From assembly GCF_042678305.1 (NCBI RefSeq), contig NZ_JBHUDT010000001.1: 64,000 nt of DNA; one strand, given 5' to 3'. This stretch comes from Gelatiniphilus marinus. GTDB lineage: Bacteria; Bacteroidota; Bacteroidia; Flavobacteriales; Flavobacteriaceae. Numbering within the stretch: position 1 is the stretch's first letter; each line of letters opens with the position of its first letter. Below the pieces are notes generated by a model. The model saw nothing but the letters and a program-made list of their open reading frames with translations, was not told the origin of the DNA and searched no databases. The position numbers and the translations under genes are program-made. Positions 24,192 to 32,182 of this stretch are shown here, one piece after another.

Positions 24192-26693
24192 ATGAAACAC
24201 ACATATCACATACACGGAATGACTTGCAACGGTTGTCGTACTCACGTAGAAGAAACACTTTCTAAAGTGAAAGGTGTTTCAAAAGCAACAGTCAATTTAG
24301 AAAAGGCAAAAGCTACAATCGAAATGGAATCCCATATTCCTATAGAAAAGTTTCAAGAAGCCTTAAAAAATGATGGTGGGAGATACAGTATTCATAAACA
24401 AGGTGAACATCATCACCATTTAGAAGATAAAAAGGAAAACCAACCAAAAGCAAAAGGCACAGGTACATTTTATTGTCCTATGCATTGTGAAGGAGATAAA
24501 ACTTATGATAAAGCAGGAGATTGTCCTGTTTGCGGAATGGATTTGGTCGAAGAACAAAATCTAACAACAGCTACAACTGAACAATGGACGTGTCCAATGC
24601 ACCCAGAAGTTGTAAAAGATGAAGCAGGTTCGTGTCCTATTTGCGGTATGGATTTAGTACCAATGCAACCAGATGTTTCAGCAGAAGAAAAGACCTATAA
24701 AAAATTATTGAAGAAGTTTTGGATAGCAACTGCATTCACATTACCAATATTCTTAATGGCTATGAGCGAAATGCTCAATAACAATCCATTGTACGATATA
24801 ATGGAACAGAAATATTGGAATTGGATTCAGTTTGGATTATCTATTCCAGTTGTATTTTATGCGACTTGGATGTTTTTTGAACGTGCTTATAGAAGTATAA
24901 AAACGTGGAATCTCAATATGTTTACCCTAATTGGGATTGGTGCAGGTGTAGCTTGGTTGTTTAGTGTGTTTGGGATGTTTTTTCCAGATGTATTTCCGGC
25001 ACAGTTTAAAACAGAATCAGGTGCAGTACACGTCTATTTTGAGGCAGCAACGGTTATTCTAACCTTGGTGCTTTTAGGACAGTTGTTAGAAGCGCGTGCA
25101 CATAGTAAAACCAATTCGGCAGTAAAAGAGTTACTAAAGTTAGCACCTAATAAAGCCATAAAAATAATTGATGATGAAGAAATTGAAGTCAGTATCGATA
25201 AGATAGAATTAAATGATATTCTAAAAGTAAAACCTGGCGATAAAATTCCTGTGGATGGTGTGATAACTGAAGGCGAAACAACCATTGACGAATCTATGAT
25301 TACAGGAGAACCTATTCCTGTAAACAAATCTCAAGATGATAAAGTAAGTAGCGGAACAATTAATGGGAATCAATCCTTTTTAATGAAAGCCAAAAAAGTA
25401 GGAAGTGATACGCTTTTATCTCAAATCATTCATATGGTTAATGATGCCAGTAGAAGTCGCGCACCTATTCAAAATTTAGCAGATAAAGTGTCAGGTTATT
25501 TTGTGCCAGTAGTAGTTCTTATTTCTATTATCACATTTATGGTTTGGGCAATTTGGGGCCCAGAACCTGCTTATGTGTATGCACTAGTCAATGCAATTGC
25601 AGTACTAATTATTGCGTGTCCTTGTGCTTTAGGTTTAGCAACACCAATGTCTGTAATGGTTGGTGTGGGTAAAGGTGCTCAAAATGGTGTATTGATTAAA
25701 AATGCCGAAGCTCTTGAAAAAATGGATAAGGTAAATACACTTATAGTTGATAAAACAGGAACAATTACAGAAGGAAAACCAACAGTAGAAACAGTAGGTG
25801 TTTTTAGTGATACTTTAAAAGAAAAAGAGCTATTACAATACATCGTTTCATTAAATACCAATAGTGAACATCCTTTGGCAGAAGCGACTGTTAAATATGG
25901 AAAAGAACATAACGCTGAAACAATAAAATCTGAAAACTTTAGTGCTGTCACAGGAAAAGGTGTTGAAGCGATAATAAATGATAAAAAAATAGCATTAGGA
26001 AATCCTAAAATGATGGAATATGCCAAAGCAGATATTACTTCTAAAATGAAAGACGAAGCTAAATCTTACCAAAAACAAGGTAAGACAGTTTCTTATTTGT
26101 CGATAGATAAAACCGTTGTTGGCTACGTAGTTATTGGAGATAAAATAAAAGAAACAAGTGCCAAAGCAATTAAAACACTTCAAGATAAAGGCATTGATGT
26201 TATAATGCTTACAGGCGATAATCACGATACCGCACAAGCAGTAGCTTCAGAACTAAATCTTGCAGATTTTAAAGCCAGTATGCTACCAGAAGACAAACTC
26301 AAAGAAGTAGAGAAACTACAAAAAAATGGAAAAGTAGTTGCTATGGCAGGTGATGGAATTAATGATGCACCAGCATTGGCAAAAAGTGATGTAGGTATTG
26401 CAATGGGTACAGGAACAGATGTGGCGATAGAAAGTGCAATGATAACCTTGGTAAAAGGAGATTTACAAGGCATTGTAAAGGCTAAAAATTTAAGTCATTC
26501 CGTAATGAAGAATATTAAGCAGAATCTATTTTTTGCACTTATTTATAACACATTAGGAGTACCTATTGCAGCAGGCGTATTATTCCCATTTTTTGGCATT
26601 TTATTGTCGCCAATGATAGCAGCTTTAGCAATGAGTTTTAGCTCGGTTTCGGTTATAGGTAATGCACTACGATTAAGAACAATTAAAGTTTAA
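24192..26693 (+). CDS. copA: Cu(I)-translocating P1B-type ATPase
   Basis: An 833-residue copper-export ATPase. N-terminal HMA domain with GMTCNGC (residues 9-15), then two Cys-rich heavy-metal-binding modules (YCPMHCEG...GDCPVCGMDL; WTCPMHPE...GSCPICGMDL). Core motifs: TGE in MITGEPIPV, CPC in IIACPCALGLATPMS, phosphorylation DKTGT, SEHPLAEA for nucleotide binding and GDGINDAPALA. The last helices carry YNTLGVP and MSFSSVSVIGNALRLR, the pattern of Cu(I)-specific (P1B-1) pumps. It moves Cu(I) from the cytoplasm to the periplasm, where the Cus tunnel takes over. Confidence 0.93.
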   Translation: MKHTYHIHGMTCNGCRTHVEETLSKVKGVSKATVNLEKAKATIEMESHIPIEKFQEALKNDGGRYSIHKQGEHHHHLEDKKENQPKAKGTGTFYCPMHCEGDKTYDKAGDCPVCGMDLVEEQNLTTATTEQWTCPMHPEVVKDEAGSCPICGMDLVPMQPDVSAEEKTYKKLLKKFWIATAFTLPIFLMAMSEMLNNNPLYDIMEQKYWNWIQFGLSIPVVFYATWMFFERAYRSIKTWNLNMFTLIGIGAGVAWLFSVFGMFFPDVFPAQFKTESGAVHVYFEAATVILTLVLLGQLLEARAHSKTNSAVKELLKLAPNKAIKIIDDEEIEVSIDKIELNDILKVKPGDKIPVDGVITEGETTIDESMITGEPIPVNKSQDDKVSSGTINGNQSFLMKAKKVGSDTLLSQIIHMVNDASRSRAPIQNLADKVSGYFVPVVVLISIITFMVWAIWGPEPAYVYALVNAIAVLIIACPCALGLATPMSVMVGVGKGAQNGVLIKNAEALEKMDKVNTLIVDKTGTITEGKPTVETVGVFSDTLKEKELLQYIVSLNTNSEHPLAEATVKYGKEHNAETIKSENFSAVTGKGVEAIINDKKIALGNPKMMEYAKADITSKMKDEAKSYQKQGKTVSYLSIDKTVVGYVVIGDKIKETSAKAIKTLQDKGIDVIMLTGDNHDTAQAVASELNLADFKASMLPEDKLKEVEKLQKNGKVVAMAGDGINDAPALAKSDVGIAMGTGTDVAIESAMITLVKGDLQGIVKAKNLSHSVMKNIKQNLFFALIYNTLGVPIAAGVLFPFFGILLSPMIAALAMSFSSVSVIGNALRLRTIKV

Positions 26694-26712
26694 CCATTAA
26701 AATCAAAATTTT

Positions 26713-27207
26713 ATGAACACACAAGAACACACAAACAACGATAATAAAGGTTTGAGCAATTACACTAAATTCTTTTTGATGTTAGGCTCATCATTTGTTG
26801 CAATGTATATCACAATGTACTTAAACACTTATGAATTTGACCACGTATGGTTTAGTCTAACACGATTTTATATGGTCTGTTTAGGTATTGCAGCTATGGC
26901 TTTAATTATGTTTTTCTTTATGAAGAATATGTACAAGAATAAAAGGAAAAATTTGGGTATTGTATTAGGTAGCATCGTCCTTTTCCTTGGTGCTTTAGGT
27001 TTAGTACGTGACCAAAAATCAACCGTAGGTGATGTACTTTGGATGAAGGGTATGATACCACATCATTCCATAGCAATTCTAACAAGCGAAAGAGCAGATA
27101 TAAAAGACCCAGAAGTTAAACAATTAGCAGAGGATATTATTAAAGCACAGAAAAAGGAAATAGAAGAAATGAAAGCAATGATAAAACGATTAGAAAATGA
27201 AAAATAA
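26713..27207 (+). CDS. DUF305 membrane protein
   Basis: A 164-residue protein with three transmembrane segments (about residues 18-40, 48-70 and 80-98) and a C-terminal DUF305 domain with the diagnostic MKGMIPHHSIAILTSERA, ending in a charged helix (KAQKKEIEEMKAMIKRLENE). DUF305 proteins contain conserved His/Met residues and are often encoded with copper resistance genes. The gene starts 20 bases after the ATPase stop and overlaps the cusB start by 11 bases. Confidence 0.85.
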   Translation: MNTQEHTNNDNKGLSNYTKFFLMLGSSFVAMYITMYLNTYEFDHVWFSLTRFYMVCLGIAAMALIMFFFMKNMYKNKRKNLGIVLGSIVLFLGALGLVRDQKSTVGDVLWMKGMIPHHSIAILTSERADIKDPEVKQLAEDIIKAQKKEIEEMKAMIKRLENEK

Positions 27208-28975
27208 TAAAATAGTCATATACGTTGGCTTACTCGTAATAGGTGTGTTGTTGGGTTGGTTGCTATTTGGAGGTTCGTCCAATGAAAGTGCAAAACATAA
27301 TCATAAGGAAACAACTGAAACCAATCAAATGTGGACCTGTTCAATGCACCCACAGATTATGCAACCAGAACCAGGTGATTGTCCTATCTGTGGAATGGAT
27401 TTAATTCCTGCCGAAAGTAGTGCAGATGGTTTGTTGGCAGACCAATTCCAACTAACAGAAAATGCAATGGCATTAGCCAATATTCAAACGACAGTTGTTG
27501 GCAAAGGAAACATTGATGGGAATACCATTAAGCTATCAGGTAAAATTGCTGAAAATGAAGAAGCAAACGCAGTACAAGTCAGTTATTTTTCAGGAAGAAT
27601 AGAACGTTTGAATATAAACTTTACTGGAGAGGAAGTAAACAAAGGTCAATTGTTGGCAACCATTTATTCGCCAGAATTGTATGCAGCACAACAGGAATTG
27701 ATTACAGCATCATCTTTAAAGGAATCGCAACCTGCATTATATAAGGCAGTTCGTAATAAATTGAAGTTGTGGAAACTTTCTGAAAGTCAAATTAATCAAA
27801 TAGAAGATACTGGAAAAGTAAAAGAAAACTTTCCAGTCTATGCTATGGTTTCAGGAACAGTTACCGAAAAATTGGTAGAGCAAGGCGATTACGTTAAACA
27901 AGGTCAACCCTTATTAAAAATTGCCAATCTCAACACAGTTTGGGGAAATTTTGATGTGTATGAAAATCAGATTGACCGCTTTACAAAAGGACAGGAAGTG
28001 TTGATAACAACCAATGCTTATCCTAATAAAGAGTTTAAAGGTAAAGTAGATTTCATTGACCCAGTTTTAAACACCAAAACAAGAACTGTAACCTTACGTG
28101 TGGTATTAAATAATAAGGATGATGTTTTTAAACCAGGAATGTTTGTAACGGCAAATATTGAACGAGTTTCAAGAAGTAATGATGAGGTATTAACAATCCC
28201 AGCATCTGCTATACTTTGGACAGGTGAACGTTCTGTGGTTTATTTAAAAACCAATCCAGACCAAACCGTTTTTGAAATGCGTGAAGTTGTTTTAGGTAAT
28301 CAAATTGGTAATGAATATGAAGTTTTAGAAGGATTATTTGTTGGAAATGAAATCGTAACTAACGGAACTTTTACGGTTGATGCAGCAGCTCAATTACAAG
28401 GAAAAAAGTCTATGATGAATAAAGATGGTGGTAAAGTAATGACTGGACACGAAGGTCATTTAGGTATGGAAAACAATTTACCCAACAAAGAAAGTGACCA
28501 TACTAATATGAACGAAAGATTGACAGTATCAGAGAAATTCCAAGAACAATTAAAAGTTGTTTACAATGATTATATCAATTTAAAAAATGCTTTAGTAAAG
28601 GAAGATTCAAAAATTACTTCAGTTAATGCAACAAGTTTATTTGACAATTTAGGTAAAGTTGATATGAAATTATTATCAGACAATAATGCTCACGCACATT
28701 GGATGTCATTAGTAAAAGAAATACAATCTTCTGCAACATCCATTTCTAAAACGTCAGATATAAAAGAACAAAGAGACCACTTCAAACATCTATCATCACA
28801 TTTAATAAATGCTGTACAATTGTTTGGTGTTAATGAAAAAGTGTATGTGGAATTTTGTCCTATGGCAGATAACAACAATGGTGCATATTGGTTGAGTAAA
28901 GAAGAAAAAGTAATCAATCCATATTTTGGTGAAGCAATGCTAACCTGTGGTGAAGTAAAACAAGTAATAGAATAA
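27197..28975 (+). CDS. cusB: CusB-like membrane-fusion protein with metal-binding domains
   Basis: A 592-residue periplasmic adaptor of the HlyD/CusB family. One N-terminal membrane helix (VIYVGLLVIGVLLGWLLFGG), then a heavy-metal-binding module (WTCSMHPQ...GDCPICGMDL), then the lipoyl/beta-barrel adaptor core (VSYFSGRIERLNINFTGEEV; LVEQGDYVKQGQPLLKIANL; DVYENQIDRFTKGQEVLITT). The C-terminal ~160 residues look like DUF3347, ending FCPMADNNNGAYWLSKEE and MLTCGEV, with Cys/Met that may bind copper. It links cusA to cusC. Confidence 0.9.
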   Translation: MKNNKIVIYVGLLVIGVLLGWLLFGGSSNESAKHNHKETTETNQMWTCSMHPQIMQPEPGDCPICGMDLIPAESSADGLLADQFQLTENAMALANIQTTVVGKGNIDGNTIKLSGKIAENEEANAVQVSYFSGRIERLNINFTGEEVNKGQLLATIYSPELYAAQQELITASSLKESQPALYKAVRNKLKLWKLSESQINQIEDTGKVKENFPVYAMVSGTVTEKLVEQGDYVKQGQPLLKIANLNTVWGNFDVYENQIDRFTKGQEVLITTNAYPNKEFKGKVDFIDPVLNTKTRTVTLRVVLNNKDDVFKPGMFVTANIERVSRSNDEVLTIPASAILWTGERSVVYLKTNPDQTVFEMREVVLGNQIGNEYEVLEGLFVGNEIVTNGTFTVDAAAQLQGKKSMMNKDGGKVMTGHEGHLGMENNLPNKESDHTNMNERLTVSEKFQEQLKVVYNDYINLKNALVKEDSKITSVNATSLFDNLGKVDMKLLSDNNAHAHWMSLVKEIQSSATSISKTSDIKEQRDHFKHLSSHLINAVQLFGVNEKVYVEFCPMADNNNGAYWLSKEEKVINPYFGEAMLTCGEVKQVIE

Positions 28976-29010
28976 TAATAAATCAAGTAATAACAATTAA
29001 ATTTTAAACA

Positions 29011-29451
29011 ATGAAGAAAGTAATTTTAAGTGTAGTTGCAATAGCAGCATTAGGTTTAACAAGTTGTAAAAACGAAACTAAAAAAGTTGAAGATACTACA
29101 ACAACAGAAGTGTCAAAAGAAATCGCAATGATAGATTTATCTTTTGGAGTAAGAGGAAATTGTGGTATGTGTAAAAGTACCATTGAAAAAGCAGCCAATA
29201 GTGTTGAAGGTGTTGCAAGTGCCAATTGGGATGTCGATAAAAAGAAGATTGATGTTTCTTTTGATGATACCAAAACAGATGCTATGACAATTCACAAAGC
29301 TATTGCAGCTTCAGGGTATGATACTGAAAAAGTTGCAGGTAGTGAAGAAGCCTATAAAGATTTACCAGGTTGTTGTAAATACGACCACGAAATGATGATG
29401 AATCAGTCAGGTGAAATGAAATCGGAAGACCATTCAAATCACGACCATTAA
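29011..29451 (+). CDS. HMA-domain lipoprotein, periplasmic copper chaperone-like
   Basis: A 146-residue protein with a lipoprotein signal (VVAIAALGLTSC) and a heavy-metal-associated domain (residues about 40-110) carrying GNCGMCKSTIE, the metal-binding G-x-C-x-x-C loop. A second Cys pair (LPGCCKYDHEMMM) and a His-rich tail (SEDHSNHDH) follow. It is the last gene of the copper block; a terminator comes 11 bases later. Probable role: binding and delivering Cu(I)/Ag(I) at the periplasmic face. Confidence 0.85.
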   Translation: MKKVILSVVAIAALGLTSCKNETKKVEDTTTTEVSKEIAMIDLSFGVRGNCGMCKSTIEKAANSVEGVASANWDVDKKKIDVSFDDTKTDAMTIHKAIAASGYDTEKVAGSEEAYKDLPGCCKYDHEMMMNQSGEMKSEDHSNHDH

Positions 29452-29462
29452 GCCAATAATTT

Positions 29463-29490
29463 AAGAGTCTTTTTCGAAAGGCTCTTTTTT
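29463..29490 (+). terminator. terminator of the copper operon
   Basis: AAGAGTC (29463-29469) pairs with GGCTCTT (29480-29486, one G-U pair) around a loop, followed by a T-run to 29490. Confidence 0.8.
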
Positions 29491-29728
29491 ATTCCCCACA
29501 ACCCAAAACCCAGTTTTTTCGTACCTCAAAATCCTCTGTCTTTTGTGTTGTTCCGCTCGCCAATGCATAATTGGTTTTATGTCATAATACTTGTAGCCAA
29601 CGCTATAATGGCACATTGCTTGTTTTATTTAAACGTCGTTATTTTATAAAATTGGTACAATAAAAAAGCAAAGAGCCATTGCCAACGCTCAAACAACTAT
29701 AACGCCAGTAAACCAATCCCAAGCTATG

Positions 29729-29820
29729 TTACATAATAGAAGTTATAGTAGCAAAAATCCTTTCAATGGTTGCCTACGGCGTTTTATTATATTTTCGTAG
29801 CTATAACTGCTATTATGTAA
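29729..29820. repeat. 20-bp inverted repeat, 52-bp spacer
   Basis: ttacataatagaagttatag (29729-29748) and ctataactgctattatgtaa (29801-29820) are complementary at 19 of 20 positions. This would make a stable stem of about 20 bp in RNA, or could be binding sites for an element protein. Confidence 0.65.
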
Positions 29821-30051
29821 AATATCCGCTTATCCAACGCTCACATCCGAACTTTTAATCACATTTTGAACAAGTATTAAACAGTCGTACATTTAAAGGG
29901 TAACGTTAATTTTGAATAATATTAGTTATCTCATTCAACTGCACAAAACCATCGTTAAGTCCAAGTATTCCTTACCTCAAGTCTTTGTTTGTTTCATTTC
30001 GCTAACAAACATTATAGTCCACTTTTCCCCACCACCCAAGAAATAGGATAT

Positions 30052-30275
30052 AAAAAAATAGGTTTACAATATTTATAGTACGCCATAGCACATTACTTTT
30101 TATCGCTCGCCTTGTCTCGAGCGCCAGTCGAGAGGTCAAAAAAGTAATAAGCTATTGTCTAAAAGTCCTGTATAAGTAGCTTGTTTAAATGCTGTTTTAT
30201 CAAACAACTATTTAAAATTCTACCCATACAAACGCTTCATCCACCGCTCAATGCGTTTAGTAAACCTATTTTTTT
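30052..30275. repeat. 16-bp perfect inverted repeat enclosing a nested hairpin
   Basis: AAAAAAATAGGTTTAC (30052-30067) and GTAAACCTATTTTTTT (30260-30275) match perfectly. Inside lies ATTACTTTTT (30092-30101) against AAAAAGTAAT (30139-30148), extended outward by ATAGC (30085-30089)/GCTAT (30151-30155) and inward by CTCGA (30116-30120)/TCGAG (30128-30132). The nested arrangement suggests a folded RNA or a small non-autonomous element. Confidence 0.6.
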
Positions 30276-30593
30276 AAGAGTTAATTCCCCAGAAAATTTA
30301 AAAGCAAATTGAATCAAGTTTAAACCAATTTGAAATATTAAAATAAAAAAAGATGGCAAATATATGTGGCTACCTTTGCCAACCGCACAAGGCTATAAAG
30401 GTCAAGCCCTACGGGTTTTGAATAAAACTTTTTTCAACACCCTTTTTCTTTTGATTTAAACATTCAACTCAAAAAACTTTTACCCAAAAACCTTGACAGC
30501 CTTACCCACGCCACAACAACTATAGCTATCTTTTTTCTTTTCAAAAAAAATAATGGCGCGAAGCGTAGCGAAGCAATTTTAAATTGGATAGCT

Positions 30594-31034
30594 ATGTCAA
30601 CTTTTGAACTAAAAACACACCAAGTCGGAAGAACTTACTCAAACCCTCACTTTTTTATACTAAACAAAGGACTAAACAGCGGAAAACCCTTGACAAATCC
30701 TTGTCCTAATTGTTTTGTAGTCACAACTTCAACCGAAGAAGAAAAAAACACGCTTTTTCACATATCTATGATGTTGCAAATTGGCGGTTTTTACGCTTAC
30801 TATTTAAAAGGAAGTGTTATTCCGTTTATTTCAATAGATGATTGTAGGAACATTTTGAAAAACAGCTACAGCTCATTGTTTTATGATTCAATTCAGTTGC
30901 AAAAACATATTAATATTGTGTCAGCAATTAATAAAAAGGAAAAGGAGCTTCATAAAATCATTTCAAAAATGGCAGATTTGAAAGTGTCATATATTCAAAG
31001 TTTATTTTCTAAAATGCAAAAAGAAGCAATCTAA
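30594..31034 (+). CDS. small element protein, DUF6943-like
   Basis: A 146-residue soluble protein. The N-terminus (FELKTHQVGRTYSNPHFFIL, NKGLNSGKPL, NPCPNCFVV) resembles the family I know as DUF6943 from integrative elements and plasmids of Bacteroidota; the assignment is from memory of the pattern and tentative. The rest is helical (LHKIISKMADLKVSYIQSLF). It has a Cys pair (CPNC) but no second pair. It stands alone after the non-coding stretch; function unknown. Confidence 0.6.
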   Translation: MSTFELKTHQVGRTYSNPHFFILNKGLNSGKPLTNPCPNCFVVTTSTEEEKNTLFHISMMLQIGGFYAYYLKGSVIPFISIDDCRNILKNSYSSLFYDSIQLQKHINIVSAINKKEKELHKIISKMADLKVSYIQSLFSKMQKEAI

Positions 31035-31159
31035 AGCAACAAAATCCATATCGAAAGAATAGCATAAAACTTGCCATATATTTCAATGGAAGGTACAACT
31101 TCGTGTTAAGTCCGTACCAAGTCCGAAGAAAATTATGTTTCATTTAAATTATTTATGTT

Positions 31160-31801
31160 ATGGGTAAAATTGCTCAAGGTATTTTAGGAGGTCTTTCAGG
31201 TAAGGTTGGTAACGTTATCGGTGGAAGCTGGAAAGGAATTGATTACATTAGAATTAAACCTTCAAGTGTAGCCAATCCAAGAACTGTTGGTCAAGTAAAC
31301 CAAAGAACCAAGTTTACTGCCACTTTAGAATTTTTACAGGCTGTAAAGCCTTTTATTAAGTTAGGATATAAAGGGTTAGCTGTTAAGAAAACAGAATTTA
31401 ATGCTGCGATGTCGTATGTGTTGAATAATGCGATTACAGGTACTGAACCTAACTTTGTTGTTGACTATCCAAACGCTTTAGTAAGTCGCGGAGGTTTATC
31501 TGGTGTTCTAAACCCAACGACTGATTTGGCAACTGCTGGAGAAGTAACGTTTGGTTGGGATGATAACTCTGCTGAAGGTAACGCAAATGCTACTGATAAG
31601 GCGATGTTGTTAGTTTATAATCCATCAAAAAAGGAATCTATTTCTTTACTTGATGGAGCAGACAGAACAGTAGGTTCTCAAATTATTCCAATTCCAACTA
31701 CTTATGCAGGAGATACAGTAGAGCTATTTATGGCTTTTATTACTGCTGATGGTAGTCAAGTATCAAACAGTATTTATTTAGGCTCTGGTACAGCTAATTA
31801 A
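31160..31801 (+). CDS. DUF6266 family protein
   Basis: A 213-residue protein whose start MGKIAQGILGGLSGKVGNVI, followed by GGSWKGIDYIRIKPSSVANP and RTVGQVNQRTKF, is the hallmark of DUF6266, a family abundant in flavobacteria. The second half is beta-rich (VTFGWDDNSAEGNANATDKA, DTVELFMAFITADGSQVSNS). No signal peptide. Members are often found on mobile elements; the function is unknown to me. A strong terminator follows 20 bases later, and the right attachment site lies 170 bases beyond. Confidence 0.8.
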   Translation: MGKIAQGILGGLSGKVGNVIGGSWKGIDYIRIKPSSVANPRTVGQVNQRTKFTATLEFLQAVKPFIKLGYKGLAVKKTEFNAAMSYVLNNAITGTEPNFVVDYPNALVSRGGLSGVLNPTTDLATAGEVTFGWDDNSAEGNANATDKAMLLVYNPSKKESISLLDGADRTVGSQIIPIPTTYAGDTVELFMAFITADGSQVSNSIYLGSGTAN

Positions 31802-31821
31802 TGCTTGGTGTTTTTATTTGG

Positions 31822-31848
31822 AAACCGCTCTAATCGAGCGGTTTTTTT
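31822..31848 (+). terminator. intrinsic terminator after the DUF6266 gene
   Basis: AAACCGCTC (31822-31830) and GAGCGGTTT (31836-31844) flank a 5-base loop, with a T-run continuing to 31848. Confidence 0.9.
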
Positions 31849-31970
31849 TATACTATATTTGTTCAGCTATTTATTAATAGTTGTTGTCAATCTTCTCTTA
31901 TTATCCATTTTTTGTATGCTATTTGTTGCCCAAATAGATTAGTATCAATGAATACAGGGTTAGTTAAATA

Positions 31971-31986
31971 TTGTATAGGGAAGTAA
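31971..31986 (+). other. attR core, right end of the integrative element
   Basis: ttgtatagggaa followed by gtaa repeats the mnmE 3' end found at 8079-8094 (15 of 16 identical). Read in the mnmE frame it gives C-I-G-K-stop. The base difference (AAG versus AAA) is silent. The sequence ttgttgccca at 31923-31932 repeats one near the left end. The pnt operon starts 200 bases further right. Confidence 0.8.
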
Positions 31987-32130
31987 ACCTGTTAACTCGT
32001 TTAATGTCATTTAACACGATTTTATGTTAAATTACTGAAAATTTTAAAACAGATTTTCGATTTGGTTAAAAATATGATTTGAACACAGAAAAATGCACTC
32101 TAATAAAGTGCTTATAATTAATAAAATTTT

Positions 32131-32138
32131 TACTTTTG
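32131..32138 (+). promoter_or_regulatory. -7 promoter box for the pnt operon
   Basis: TACTTTTG fits TAnnTTTG, 44 bases before the pntAA start. A small inverted repeat GCACT (32095-32099)/AGTGC (32107-32111) lies just upstream and could be an operator. Confidence 0.5.
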
Positions 32139-32182
32139 GCCGCACAAACTTTAAAAGTTAAATAATTAAAATAAATAGATTC

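Larger units (their letters stand above)
29491..30593. other. 1.1-kb non-coding stretch with nested inverted repeats
   Basis: No gene of convincing length or composition. Contents: an inverted repeat 29729-29748/29801-29820; a second, larger inverted repeat 30052-30067/30260-30275 enclosing a nested hairpin; repeated gctcgcc/cgctc words (29550, 30105); and a GC-richer motif gcgcgaagcgtagcgaagc at 30554-30572 just before the next gene. Possible meanings are a structured RNA, a degenerate mobile element, or a transfer/replication region of the island. None is shown by sequence alone. Confidence 0.5.
8079..31986. mobile_element. integrative element inserted at the 3' end of mnmE (about 23.9 kb)
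   Basis: A direct repeat, ttgtatagggaa, occurs at 8079-8090 inside the last codons of mnmE and at 31971-31982. Both copies continue as (a/g)taa, so both encode C-I-G-K-stop when read in the mnmE frame. Just inside the left end is a tyrosine integrase with a small HTH partner. The interior carries replication-type genes, an Argonaute operon, copper resistance genes and small accessory genes. Outside the right end the sequence returns to housekeeping genes (pnt). The 3' end of mnmE/trmE is an established insertion site for integrative elements such as SGI1 of Salmonella. No relaxase or conjugation gene was seen, so the element is either mobilised in trans or a non-mobile island. Confidence 0.85.

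Noticed and set aside
29491..30593. Integron-type attC sites
   Set aside because: Inverted repeats and AACGCT-like words recall attC, but there is no integron integrase, no cassette array and no conserved paired R'/R'' boxes that I could place.
8095..31970. Integrative conjugative element with its own transfer genes
   Set aside because: No relaxase, coupling protein or tra-type gene was found among the translated frames; only integration and replication-like functions are visible.
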